64,000 nucleotides of DNA from Chamaelirium japonicum (Eukaryota; Streptophyta; Magnoliopsida; Liliales; Melanthiaceae). The stretch is taken from contig OX393557.1 of assembly GCA_947650365.1 (NCBI GenBank), forward strand, positions 47,957,979-48,021,978, given 5' to 3'. Both the position numbers and the translations under genes were made by a program. Numbering within the stretch: position 1 is the first letter of the stretch; every line of letters starts with the position of its first letter. Shown here in pieces: positions 36,633 through 46,469 of the stretch. The notes beneath the pieces are model-generated. The model saw only the letters and a list, made by a program, of their open reading frames with translations, was not told where the DNA came from and ran no database searches.

Positions 36633-36965
36633 GGGTAAATTACAAAAACCTCATCTCAATTCATATTGGTCTCTCAACTTTTTATTTTGAATAATTTGAT
36701 CCCTAAACTATGCTCCGTCTGCATTTAACCCCCTTAGTTAACTTTTATTTTGAAAATACCCTTATCCTAGTAAGCATAAATTAAATATTTAAAATAATTT
36801 TGAGTCTTATTGAAAATTGATAAGGATATTTTCGGGACAACAAGTTGATGGAGGAGGCTAAATACATACGGAGCATAGTTCTAGGATCAAATTGTTCAAA
36901 AAAACAGTTGAGGGACGAATATGAAATGAGATGCAAAGTTTAGGAGAGGTTTTTGTAATTTGCCC
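36633..36965. mobile_element. MULE-type foldback element, exact 9-bp TSD
   Basis: Ends GGGTAAATTACAAAAACC and GGTTTTTGTAATTTGCCC. Flanks 36624-36632 and 36966-36974 are both TAAAGATTA. The interior is AT-rich with further inverted pairs (TTAACTTTTATTTTGAAAA). Inserted in the LINE zf-RVT region. Confidence 0.9.
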
Positions 36966-37064
36966 TAAAGATTAATGTCGTGTTTAATCAATAAATCATT
37001 AGTAGGATTGTGGTTCCTAATCGGTTTCCATCCAAAGGCCAAAGCTTTGGGGGATCCTTGCAAC

Positions 37065-37470
37065 TAGCGGTGTCAACGTGTCGTGTCGTGTTTCGGGCCG
37101 TGTCCAAAACCCCTAGACCCGGACCCGATCCGTTTAACTAATCGTGTCTAGATCCTAAACCCGTACCCGACCCGCTAATAAACGGGTAGACCCGATAAGA
37201 CCCGTTTACCACACGGGTCTATTCAGTTGATCCGATCCGACTCGACCCGATAGACCCGCTGGTACTATATATTACAGTATCGGATTGCGGGTAGACCCGA
37301 CCCGTTGAATTTTAAACGGGTCTTCCCGGGTCTACCGTGTCCAGACCCTAAACCCGGACCCGACCCATTTAATAAACGGGTATATCGTGTCGACCCGTTT
37401 ACGACCCGAACCCGTTTAACCCTGACCCAGACCCGCTAACTTTGTGTCGGGTCCAAAATTGCCAGACCTA
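37065..37470. mobile_element. hAT-type MITE, exact 8-bp TSD
   Basis: Ends TAGCGGTGTCAACGTG and AATTGCCAGACCTA. Both flanks are CTTGCAAC (37057-37064 and 37471-37478). The interior repeats ACCCGACCCG and AACGGGT phrases. Removing it would make the LINE reading collinear at LLELQ. Confidence 0.92.
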
Positions 37471-37720
37471 CTTGCAACTCCAAAAGATCCTCCAAACGGT
37501 TTGGGTATGGAGAAGAGGGCTCGGCCCTAGCGGGTCCATCATTGTGGGCCTCAGTCATAGCATCATCGACCTTAGTAAGGAAAAGGATACGGTAAGCAAA
37601 CTTCGTGCTAAAGCAAGCTGTCTTGATTAACCCCCAATACACAGTGGGGACACCACCTGTCAAAAGAATTGGAGTGTTATTGATCCTTGCAACAAGCTCC
37701 GAGCCAAACTCTCAAGCCAA

Positions 37721-38244
37721 TATTGTGGATCCTTACCCCCACCATGCATCAGATCAGAGATGTTTTCGAACAGTTCCAACACCTTCGTCTCGTTCTTTAA
37801 CAAAAACCGCCCCACCAATGCGGCATCGATCATTTGATGGTTGGAATCGACCAACCCGTCATAGAGTGTTTGCACGATTTTCCATTGAGGTACCTGATAG
37901 TGAGGACTTTATCATAATAAGTACTTTAGGCATACCCATGTCTCGTGGAATTGTTTGCCATCCAGTTGGGCAAAGCTAGTGATGGCTCGCCTATACTGGT
38001 TGATCTTTCCAATAGGGAAGTAATTTCTAAGGAATTCTTTCTGTAATTCCACCCAAGTGGTTATCGTATTTGCCCCTAGCGTATTAAGCCAATGCTTGGC
38101 CTTATCATTCAGAGAGAAAGGAAACAAATGTAACCTTGCCTCATCATCCAAGTTTTGTAACTTGAATATTGTGCATATCTCTAAGAATTCATCTAAATGC
38201 TTATACGTGTTGTCATTGGTGAGCCCGTGAAACGTCGGAAGCAT
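37721..38244 (-). mobile_element. Ty3/gypsy gag relic
   Basis: The minus strand carries a retrotransposon gag domain: HLFPFSLNDKAKHWLNTL and TTWVELQKEFLRNYFP are typical of Athila/Tat-type gag. A second piece at 37875-37721 (TLYDGLVDSNHQMIDAA) is the C-terminal part. It is broken in at least one place and no pol accompanies it; the LINE abuts its left side. A fossil fragment. Confidence 0.75.
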
Positions 38245-39678
38245 GTTGATGACAATAATTATGATTACTAAAGAGATTCTATGTATAACAAACTACTATT
38301 ACTAGAAAAAGAATGGGAGGCAAGGGCACTTACTTGCGTGTGAAGGTATAGATGATCCCTGTCTTCCGCTTAAAGAAAATAAGTACCTGAAAAAAGAACA
38401 AAAAAAAAAAAGAGAGTACTGAGATGCACAGAAAGGTTGAACTCCAAAAGAAATTTTACTTAAACCTAAATTCTACTTTTCGTTGACAAGAATAGTGCCA
38501 AAATTATGATCGACTAGTATCATGACCAATATTTTAACGGCTGCGTTGCAGTTCAGGGTTGAATACTGGTGTCGTCCTCTGAGACTTGGGATGAGGGAAT
38601 TAAGGATTTGGGCTAAGTGAGGTTTCAATTTGGAGAAAAGAAAGTTTGAATTGTTATCTAATCTTAATCTATGAAAGTAGTAAATTGGTTTAGGAGTTAC
38701 CGATGGAAGGAGGTCTAGCGGTGAATCCACCACTAGTCATGCATCGATTAACATTATGATGATTATGATTCTTTTATTTGCTTGAATGATCGATCCATCA
38801 CGACCGAAATCGTGATTAATCTCAAGAAACGCTCCATAAACCTCAATGATATGGGCCATCTGTGGTTGGCACGGTCCGTTATGGGGCACGAACCATCTTC
38901 TAGAGGCATGACCCATCTCAGAGATGATTTGCGGGTATGATTATTATATAATCAAAAGGTCTCATTGTCACTTGCGTGGAATGATCCGTCTGCGGTTGGC
39001 ACAATCCATCCATTCGGGGTATGGATCATCTTCCCTAGGCATGGGGTCATCCTTCAAGTAGTGATGAGTACTATTAAAGCATACATATAAGGGATCTAAG
39101 CGTAATCTATTTTCAGATCTACACCTCATTTCCTCAATATAGGATTTTCAGATCTACACCTCATTTCCTCAATATAGGAAAGAAAGAAAGGTAATCTTAC
39201 TTGAACGATGAAATAACAATCCTCATACATAGTTCAAAGCAAAGACAAAAACCCCAATTAATCATAACGAATAAAACCAATATATAGCTAGGGTTTCATT
39301 GAAGCCCTAGATTGGAGTTTAGCCGCGTATGCTCAAGATGATGTTGGCAGGACTTCCGGAAGGAACCGTGGTTGCGTCGTCCATCTTCCTCGCGTTCGTA
39401 GTTTTGACCTCCTTCCCTTTGTTGATTTCCAACTCAAAGATGATGAATGAATCTCCCACGATGGCTTTGAGCCTTCAATTAGGTTTCGTTCGCCTAGGGT
39501 TGAGGTCATCTCAAGATTTTATCATAGTTGTCTAGATTTGGGTGATGAGGGCCGGACTTAACAGGGCTCGATCCATCGAGGCAAAGTCCTGAGCAGGCCT
39601 TGCATTTTTAATGGCTATCCTGCGGGTAGAAGTTTGATTGATTAGGATTCTGTCCTGATCGATCGAGCATTGCACTTT
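38245..39678. other. Non-coding, probably the leader of the gag relic
   Basis: No gene is supported. A direct duplication of about 35 bp with CAGATCTACACCTCATTTCC lies at about 39111-39179. TCCATC and GGCACGGTCCGTT-like phrases recur at 38860-39030. LTR boundaries could not be placed. Confidence 0.4.
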
Positions 39679-40529
39679 TGTTGTCTACGGGGGTGCCTTC
39701 AGAAATTGAGTTCTTTGGTTTATCTTCGTGGGTTACCCGTAGTTTCTCCTCCTTAGCTTGTTTTAGTGTTGACATTCTGAGTTCTTGCAAGTCAAGTAGA
39801 CGAGTGTATGCGGGGAAAAAGATCCAGGTCGTCTTTATTGCACAAAACGAGATTACAGAAGCCGGGACCTGGGTACTCGGGGGTGGTGAGCAGGGTGCGG
39901 CGAATATTCGATCAGGAGATTATGGGAGAGATCCTCTGGAGGGTCCCTTTGATCCGCGTCTCCATGTGGTATTCATGCGAGAGCTCTGAAGGGGTTGCCC
40001 AAGACAGAGGTCTTTACAGGGTGAGGGTTCTTTGAGAGGCTAAGGAGTATCCGCCGTTGCTTTTGTCCCTTCCGTGCTTCGCGCTTCCTCGACTAGGGGT
40101 TTTTGGCTTCGTTCCTCGGTCTTCGTGTCTTCCTCGATCCTTGCTAGACCTCGGCATCCTTGATCGTCGGTTCGCGGTGTCGATCGTGCTTTTGGCATCG
40201 GCTTTGGCTTTCGGCTTTGGCTTTGCTTTGGCGTGGCTCTGGCTTTTGCTTTGCTTTGGTGCTTGCGCTTGAACGTAGACGGATAGAGGCTTGCGATGCT
40301 TTAGTTCTTCTGGACTTCGCATCGTATCGGCTAGAACATGCGGTGCTTTGCTCGTGACAGGTGTAGTTGCTTGGCTTTGGCACTTGTGTTGCTTTAGCGC
40401 GGACTTTACCGGGGCTTTTGCTTTGGCTCCTTGCGTTGGCTTTTGCTTCGGCGTTGACTCGATCTTCTCCTCGAACAATGATGGCTACTTCTTCAAGGCT
40501 TCTTCTGGCTTCCTCGACGGTTATGGCAT

Positions 40530-42560
40530 CAGCTTGACTTCTCTTCTTCTCCAGGCTTCTTTGGCATGATCGGAGTCGAAGGCTTTATTTTTTAAGATGG
40601 CAGAGGTAGCACCGATCTCCGTGCGACAGTTGTAGCATCGGCTTTGCTTTGAAGACGATGGGTGTAGCGACTCTTCGGGTGTCCCTCTCCAAGCTTTCTT
40701 CTTCGTGAATAGAGCGGGTGTTTGTCGAAGGCAACAGGGTGATGGTGCTTTGGTCTTCTTCTTCGAGCTTTTGGGCTTGATCGGAGTCGAAGGCTTTGTT
40801 GGAGATGATGGGGTAGTGCCGCTCCGATCTTCTTCTCCGGCCTTTGCTTCTGGCGTCTTCGGAGTCGAAGGGTTCTTCTTCTCCGAGCTTTCTTCTTCGT
40901 GCACGGAGTCGAAGGCTTGATCTTCTTGCTCAAGGGTTTTCACTTTGATGAGGGCTTTCAATGGACTAAGCCGGTTCCGAAGGGATAGGCTTGCCCGTGC
41001 CTCGTGAAGCCATGGGTCGATGAAGAGCGTGTCTCCTCTACTGCAGAGCTCCTTCGCCTTGTCTTCAGTTCTAGCTCTGACTCCTCCGATCTAGCGACGG
41101 TTGTGGTGTCGGCTTCTTCTCTGGGTGTATTTGGCGTAATCGGAGTTGAAAGCTTTGTTGAAGATGACGGGTGTAGTGCCGCTTCGGGTATCATTCTCCA
41201 AGCTTTCTTCTTCGTGAATGGAGCGGTTGCTTGTTGAAGACGACGGGGTGATGCCGCTTTAATCATCTTCTCCGGGCTTTTGGGTTTGATCAGAGTCGAA
41301 GGCTTGTTGGAGACGACGGGATAGTGCCGCTCCGATTTTCTTCTCCGGCCTTTGCTTCTAGTCTTCAGAGTCGAAGGGTTCTTCTTCTCCGAGCTTTCTT
41401 CTTCGTGCACGGAGTCGAAGGCTTTATCTTCTTGTGCAAGGGTCTTCACTTTGATGAGGGCTTTCAATAGACTAAGCCGATCCCAAAGGGATAGGTTTGA
41501 CCGTGCCTCATAAAGACTTGGGTCGATGAAGAGCGCATCTGCTCTTCTGTAGAGCTCCTTTGCATTGTCTTCAGCTCCAGCTCCGACTCATTCGACCTGG
41601 CGACGGTTGTGGCGTCGACTTCTTATCCGAAGGTATTTGGCGTAATCGGAATTAAAGGCTGTGTTGAAGACGACGGGTGTAGCGCCGCTTCGGGTATCCT
41701 TCTCCAAGCTTTCTTCTTCGTGAATGGAGCGGATGCTTATTGAAGACGACGGGGTAATGCCACTTCAATCTTCTTCTTCGGGCTTTTGGGCTTTATCGGA
41801 GTCAAAGTCTTGAAGGAGACGACGGGTAGTGCCGCTCCGATCTTCTTCTCCGACCTTTGCTTCTGGCGTCTTCGGAGTCGAAGGGTTCTTCTTCTTCGAG
41901 CTTTCTTCTTCGTGCACAGAGTCGAAGGCTTGATCTTCTTGTGCAAGGATCTTCACTTTGATGAGGGCTTTCAATGTACTAAGCCGGTCCCGAAGGGATA
42001 GGCTTGCCCGGGCCTCATGAACCCTTGGGTCGATAAAGAGCGCGTCTCCTCTTCTGCAGAGCTCCTTTGCCTTGTCTTCAGCTCCAACTCCGACTCCTTC
42101 GACCTGGCGACGGTTGTGGCGTCGGCTTCTTCTCCGGGTGTATTTGGCATTATCAGAGTTGAAGGTTTTGTTGAAGACGATGGGTGTAGCACCGCTTCGG
42201 GTATCCTTCTCCAAGATTTCTTCTTCATGAATGGAACGGATACTTGTTGAAGACAACGGGGTGATGCCGCTTCAATCTTTTTCTCCGGGCTTTTAGGCTT
42301 GATCGGAGTCGAAGGCTTGTTGGAGACGACGGGGTAGTGCCGTTCGATCTTCTTCTCTGAGCTTTCTTCTCCGTGCACGGAGTCGAAGGCTTGATCTTCT
42401 TGTGCAAGGGTCTTCACTTTGATGAGGGCTTTCAATGGACTAAGCCGGTCCCGAAGGGATAGGCTTGCCCGTGCCTCGTGAAGCCTTGGGTCTATGAAGA
42501 GTGCGTCTCCTCTTCTGCAGAGCTCTTTTGTCTTGTCTTCAGCTCCAGCTCCGACTCCTT
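40530..42560. repeat. Tandem array, ~0.5-kb unit, four copies, within the LTR
   Basis: The anchor CACTTTGATGAGGGCTTTCA recurs at 40941, 41447, 41954 and 42415 (spacings 506, 507 and 461). Each unit contains sub-repeats around GGAGTCGAAGG and TTCTTCTTCG. The open frames on the minus strand (rich in Lys, Ser, Glu, Pro) reflect this composition and are not treated as genes. Confidence 0.85.
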
Positions 42561-42884
42561 CGACCTTTTGAGCCTTCCCCCTCCCCCTTTGTTTATACGT
42601 GAAGGGGGAAGGGGAGAGATATGGGACGATTTATTTGAATCCCTTTAATATCTCTCCCATAACTACCCAGGATTTATTCTTGTATTGAAGAGGGGAATAA
42701 GCCTTTATTTGCCTTCCTTTTCTGGCAGAGTAGTTATGGCTCAATCCTTTTTGAATTTATTTGATTCTTGCACATAAAGTCAATGGTGACCCGGCTTCAT
42801 TTCTTGTCCGTCAGATCGAGGGATCGACGCAGATCCACGCTTATGTAGACGTCATACGCAACCTCCCCCCGTGCATGACGGTCT

Positions 42885-42958
42885 TTCTTTCCTTTTTCTT
42901 CTTTTCTTTCCTTTTCTTTCTTTCCTTTCTTTTCTTTCTTTCTTTCTTTTCTTTCTTG
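42885..42958. repeat. Pyrimidine-rich (CTTT)n tract
   Basis: Imperfect CTTTC repeats on the plus strand inside the U3 part of the LTR. Directly to its right, 43030-43270, is a ~60-bp degenerate repeat with GAGTCGG.GCATG.. and GTGTCGGGTTTGCCTCCG phrases, in four copies. Confidence 0.7.
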
Positions 42959-44514
42959 CATGGCCGGCCACCCCTTAAGGGGTTCGGATTTCTAGATGGG
43001 GGCCGGGTGGGCCCCACTTGGGGATAGGCCCACCCGACCTCTTGTTTGGCGCGGGTCGGGTCTTGTTTGCCCCCCTTGAGTCGGTGCATGCGAATCGAGT
43101 TCGGGTCCGGGTCTGAGTGCGTGTCGGGTTTGCCTCCGAGTCGGCGCATGCAAGTCGGGTCCGAGTCCGAGTGCGTGTCGGGTTTGCCTCCGCATTAGTG
43201 CATGTGAGTCGGGTCTGAGTTCGAGTGTGTGTCGGGTTTGCCTCCGTATTGGTGCATGCAAGTCGGGTCCAGGTTAGACACAATTTGTGTGTCTACAAAT
43301 GCCCCCTCAAGGATGAGTGCGCCGACGAAAACGGGGAGTACTTGTGTACGTAGGAAATGCACGACACTTGTCCTTGATTCTTTTCTTGGATCGGACTGGG
43401 GGCTTATTTAAGGGCCACTACCCCTTTCATCCAACAACTTGTTCTTGCGAAGGCACTGCTGGCGCTTGGAGACCGTCGTCGGAAGAGTGCTGCCTAAGGT
43501 TGTACGTGACTCGCTCTGTCTTCCTGGTGTCGCCTCTGTCGTCGGCGACGACGACGATGGTGCACGAATTGAGGATTATTGCGACGGCGGGTTTGAAGCG
43601 ACCGGACGACGACGACCACGACGAGGAGGACGGAGGAGCGCGACTGAGGTGTCGACCGCCTTCGCCTTCTTCTTCTTCTTCTTCTTCTTCTTTTTTCCTT
43701 TTCTTTCTTTTCTTTTTCTTTTACTTTCTTTTCTTTTTCTTTCTTTCTTCTCTTCTTCTTCCTCTTTTTTCTCTGGTTGGCGGAGGCATCAGCGGCAGCG
43801 GTGGCACGGGGCGCAGGCGGCGCGCACGGAGGCCGGTGCGCAGGCGACAGTGGCCTGTGGCGCAGGCGGCGTGCACGGAGTCCGGGGCGTAGGCGGGCGC
43901 GAAGGTCGGAGCGACGTGGGGCGGCGGCACAGGCAGGCGGGCTGCGCGCGGACTGCGGTGCGAGGCGCAGCGGCGGCGGGCTGCGCGTGGGATGCGACGC
44001 GGGGCTAGTGGCGAGGTCGACGTGCAGCTCTGACTTGGTCGGGCTCCCCGACCGGGTAGGAGAAGAAGAAGGGGAGCTGCGCCCCCCCCCCCCTTTTCCT
44101 CTTTAGTTCACGCTGGGCCCTGGCCCTTTGTGTGGGTTCGAATCAGAGAAGGGGGCTGCAGGCCCCTCTCTCTTGCTGCTGCTGCTCTTTTTTTTTTCTT
44201 CTTTTTTTTTTTGCGCATGATGTGGGAGGGTTCGAGTCTCCTAGGGGTTTCTCTTGTGACCCCTAATTTTTTTTTGCCAACTTCCTCTTGTGTACCTTCG
44301 CTTCCCCCTTACCTGGGTGTACCACTACCGTACTTTGAGGAGAGACGACCTTCTATCGATGCTCCGGATTTTTATCCATGAGTGCATCACAGAGGTTGGA
44401 GTTGTCGATGCAACTTGCGGGATGCCGAAGCTGAGCGAGAAAGTTTACACTAACGAGGCGATCTCCATGAAGCTCCTTCGCCCAAGCTTGAGTCTGCCTT
44501 TTCACTACTGCGTT

Positions 44515-44760
44515 GAAGACTTTGTGCCCATATCGGTAGTGGCTTCGAATATTTGCCCTTGTTCGACCTGATAGGATGTTAACTCCTAGCCTCGGGGGGA
44601 TGTTTAGTACCTCTGTGGCTTTTGCGAGTGGATGACGATTATGCTGAAGACTTTGTGCCCACGCCGGTAGTAGCTTCAAATATTTGCCCTCGTTCGACCT
44701 AATGGGGTGTTGACTCCTGGCCTCGGGGGGACATTTAGTACCTCTGCGGCTTTTGTGAGC
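44515..44760. repeat. Tandem duplication, 130-bp unit
   Basis: GAAGACTTTGTGCCCA begins each unit at 44515 and 44645; the phrase TTTAGTACCTCTG.GGCTTT also appears in both. About 85-90% alike by eye. Confidence 0.8.
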
Positions 44761-44814
44761 AAGCTCTCAGAAGTTTTCAAGGCAGAGCATTGGCGTTTGA
44801 AGAGGAAGGCTTCT

Positions 44815-45225
44815 TCAGCGGCTTGGAGACGAAGGATTCTTCGACGACTTGGAGGTGGAGGATTCTTCGACGGCTTGGAGACAAAGGCTCCTTTGGCGGC
44901 TTGGAGACAAAGGATTCTTCGACGGCTTGTGGAGACGAAAGCTTCTTTGGCGGCTTGGAGACGAAGGATTCTTTAACGGCTTGGAGACGAAGGATTCTTC
45001 GGCAGCTTGCAGAGATGAAAGCTTCTTCGGTGGCTTGGAGACAAAGGATTCTTCGGCGGCTCGCAGAGACGAAAGCTTCTTCGGCGACTTGGAGACGAAG
45101 GATTCTTCGGCGGCTTGGAGGTAAAGGATTCTTTGACGGCTTGGAGACGAAGGCTCCTTTGGCGGCTTGGAGGCGAAGGATTCTTCGGCGACTTGGAGGT
45201 AGAGGATTCTTCAGCGGAGTGTTGT
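44815..45225. repeat. Minisatellite, 26-bp unit, ~16 copies
   Basis: The core is GGCTTGGAGACGAAGGATTC plus six bases, with occasional 2-3 bp insertions. Since 26 is not a multiple of three, the repetitive peptides in all frames (for example GGLETKDSS, AWRRRILR) rotate through the frames and are artefacts. Confidence 0.9.
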
Positions 45226-45562
45226 CGTCTTCTTGGTGCAAGAGCATGATGAAAATGGTACGGCGAGAGGACAAGACGAAGCCGAGTGTGGTGACGATCG
45301 CTTGGTGCGAGGATGAGGCGGAGACGTCGAAATCCAGGACAGGTGGCTCCTTCGTCTTCTTCCTTCCTTTGTTTTATTTATTTATTAGTTTTTTATTTTT
45401 TTATTTTTTCGAGCTTAGTTTTCTTCTGAACTTGACTCGTCTCTTGGCTTGACTTGGTCCTGGATCTGATTCCTTCGTCTTCTTTCAAGACTCATTCTTT
45501 CGAGAATCTTCCAGGGGTTGGCTGGGTCAAAGAGGAGCTTTATCGTAGGAACACATATCTTT

Positions 45563-46075
45563 CACTACAAAAAAAATAGTTATTACCGATGGACAATATC
45601 CATCGGTAATATTAAGTTTCCGTCGTTAATATTTTATAGCGACATAAGAAATTTTCGTCGCTGGCTGTCGGGAAAAAAGGTGTCGGGAAAACAATGCGAC
45701 GGACTTGATATTACCGTCGGTAATAATAATTAATACCGAAGGTAATATTAAAGCCGTCGGTAATCTTTAAACAATTAAAAATGAATATAATATATTATTG
45801 CCGACGGAATAAAATATCCGTCGGTAATATATCAACATTGTACCGACGGTTACTACAGTTACCGTCGGTAATAAAATATATATTACCGACGGCTATATAT
45901 ATTACTGTCGGTAATAATATATATATTACCGACGACTATATATATTACTGTCGGTAATAATATATATATTACCGACGGATCTAATGTTCCGTCGGCAAAT
46001 TATTAATAATTTAAAAAAAAAACAAAAACATTATTACCGACGGAGTAATTAATGTCCGTCGGTAATAAGTATATT
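45563..46075. repeat. CACTA left terminal and subterminal repeats
   Basis: Terminal CACTACAA followed by about 15 copies of TTACCGACGG or its inverse CCGTCGGTAA, many paired as inverted repeats with short AT-rich spacers (for example 45840-45870, 45880-45995). Confidence 0.9.
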
Positions 46076-46469
46076 TTTTTTAAATAAATTTACCTAAATA
46101 ATGTTATTTAATTCCTGTGATTTACAACAATACCACAATATATTACCATAATTTATCAAATATTACCTAAATTGATAAAATATCACAGCAAATTATCAAA
46201 TATTACCACAATACCCGACAATTATAACAATTAATACCCGACAATTATAACAATTAATACCCGACAATTATAGACAAGAACAAAAAATAACCACATATTA
46301 CAAAATAATATTTACACAATCCAAAACTAAGAGATGATACATGCCCTATCTCAACCACCCCATGCGGCCCGCCACCGACGCTGGTGCTCTCATCGATCCC
46401 CTGACGCCGTCCTGCTCCTGCAATTAACATGTATTTGTTAAAAAAATGGTTTATATCTATAACTGAGTC
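46076..46469. other. CACTA internal AT-rich stretch with a possible last exon
   Basis: Repeated phrases AATTATAACAATTAATACCCGAC and ATTACC at 46100-46270. On the minus strand, at about 46420-46350, a GC-rich block after an ATTGCAG acceptor encodes a short peptide (EQDGVRGSMRAPASVAGRMG..) before a stop, so it might be a terminal exon of the TNPA-like gene. Weak evidence. Confidence 0.35.

Larger units (their letters stand above)
34453..37720 (-). mobile_element. 5'-truncated LINE carrying four insertions
   Basis: The minus-strand 3' end is the T-run 34453-34467 (poly-A). Upstream of it an AATAAATTAATGGATTG-type tail closes the 3' UTR. RNase H (RVT_3 type) lies at about 35640-35110: PEEGELKLNFNVA, FVIRNHAGWIL, DTKARAM, EGLKIAL and NRIWVEGD. 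The zinc-finger-like zf-RVT region that follows reverse transcriptase in plant LINEs lies at 37720-36191 in pieces: FSTKFAYRIL, then KALAFGWKPIRNHNPTNDLL, then MCKSLEDVKHAIFECPGARN. It is interrupted by a hAT MITE (37065-37470), a MULE foldback (36633-36965), a SINE (36395-36622) and another hAT MITE (35736-36190). The reverse transcriptase and endonuclease are absent, and stops lie in the remainder. Confidence 0.8.
39679..43297 (-). repeat. Probable 3' LTR of the Tat-like element (~3.6 kb)
   Basis: On the minus strand it begins TGTAGACACACAAATTG directly after the polypurine tract. It may end CCCCCGTAGACAACA at 39679, mirroring the start. A TATAAAC motif at 42597-42591 would place about 0.7 kb in U3 and nearly 3 kb in the transcribed part. 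The left end is the less certain boundary. Confidence 0.55.
43298..45562. other. 3' untranslated region of the Tat-like element (left of CACTA)
   Basis: Follows integrase on the minus strand once the CACTA insertion is set aside. Contains a pyrimidine tract (43660-43770), a GC-rich block (43770-44030) whose frames show no known domain, a 130-bp duplication and the 26-bp minisatellite. No gene is supported. Confidence 0.6.

Noticed and set aside
40014-42435. Long Lys/Ser/Glu/Pro-rich minus-strand frames resembling a repetitive protein
   Set aside because: They coincide with the ~0.5-kb tandem array in the LTR; unit lengths of 506 and 461 bp break the frame and no family is recognisable.
43317-44106. 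Long GC-rich plus-strand frames (up to ~190 codons)
   Set aside because: Low-complexity composition (poly-Ser, poly-Phe, Arg/Gly/Ala-rich), overlapping frames all open, no domain; part of the retroelement 3' untranslated region.
44777-45452. Repetitive frames on both strands (AWRRRILR, PSRRRILRLQ)
   Set aside because: Artefacts of the 26-bp minisatellite, which rotates through all three frames.
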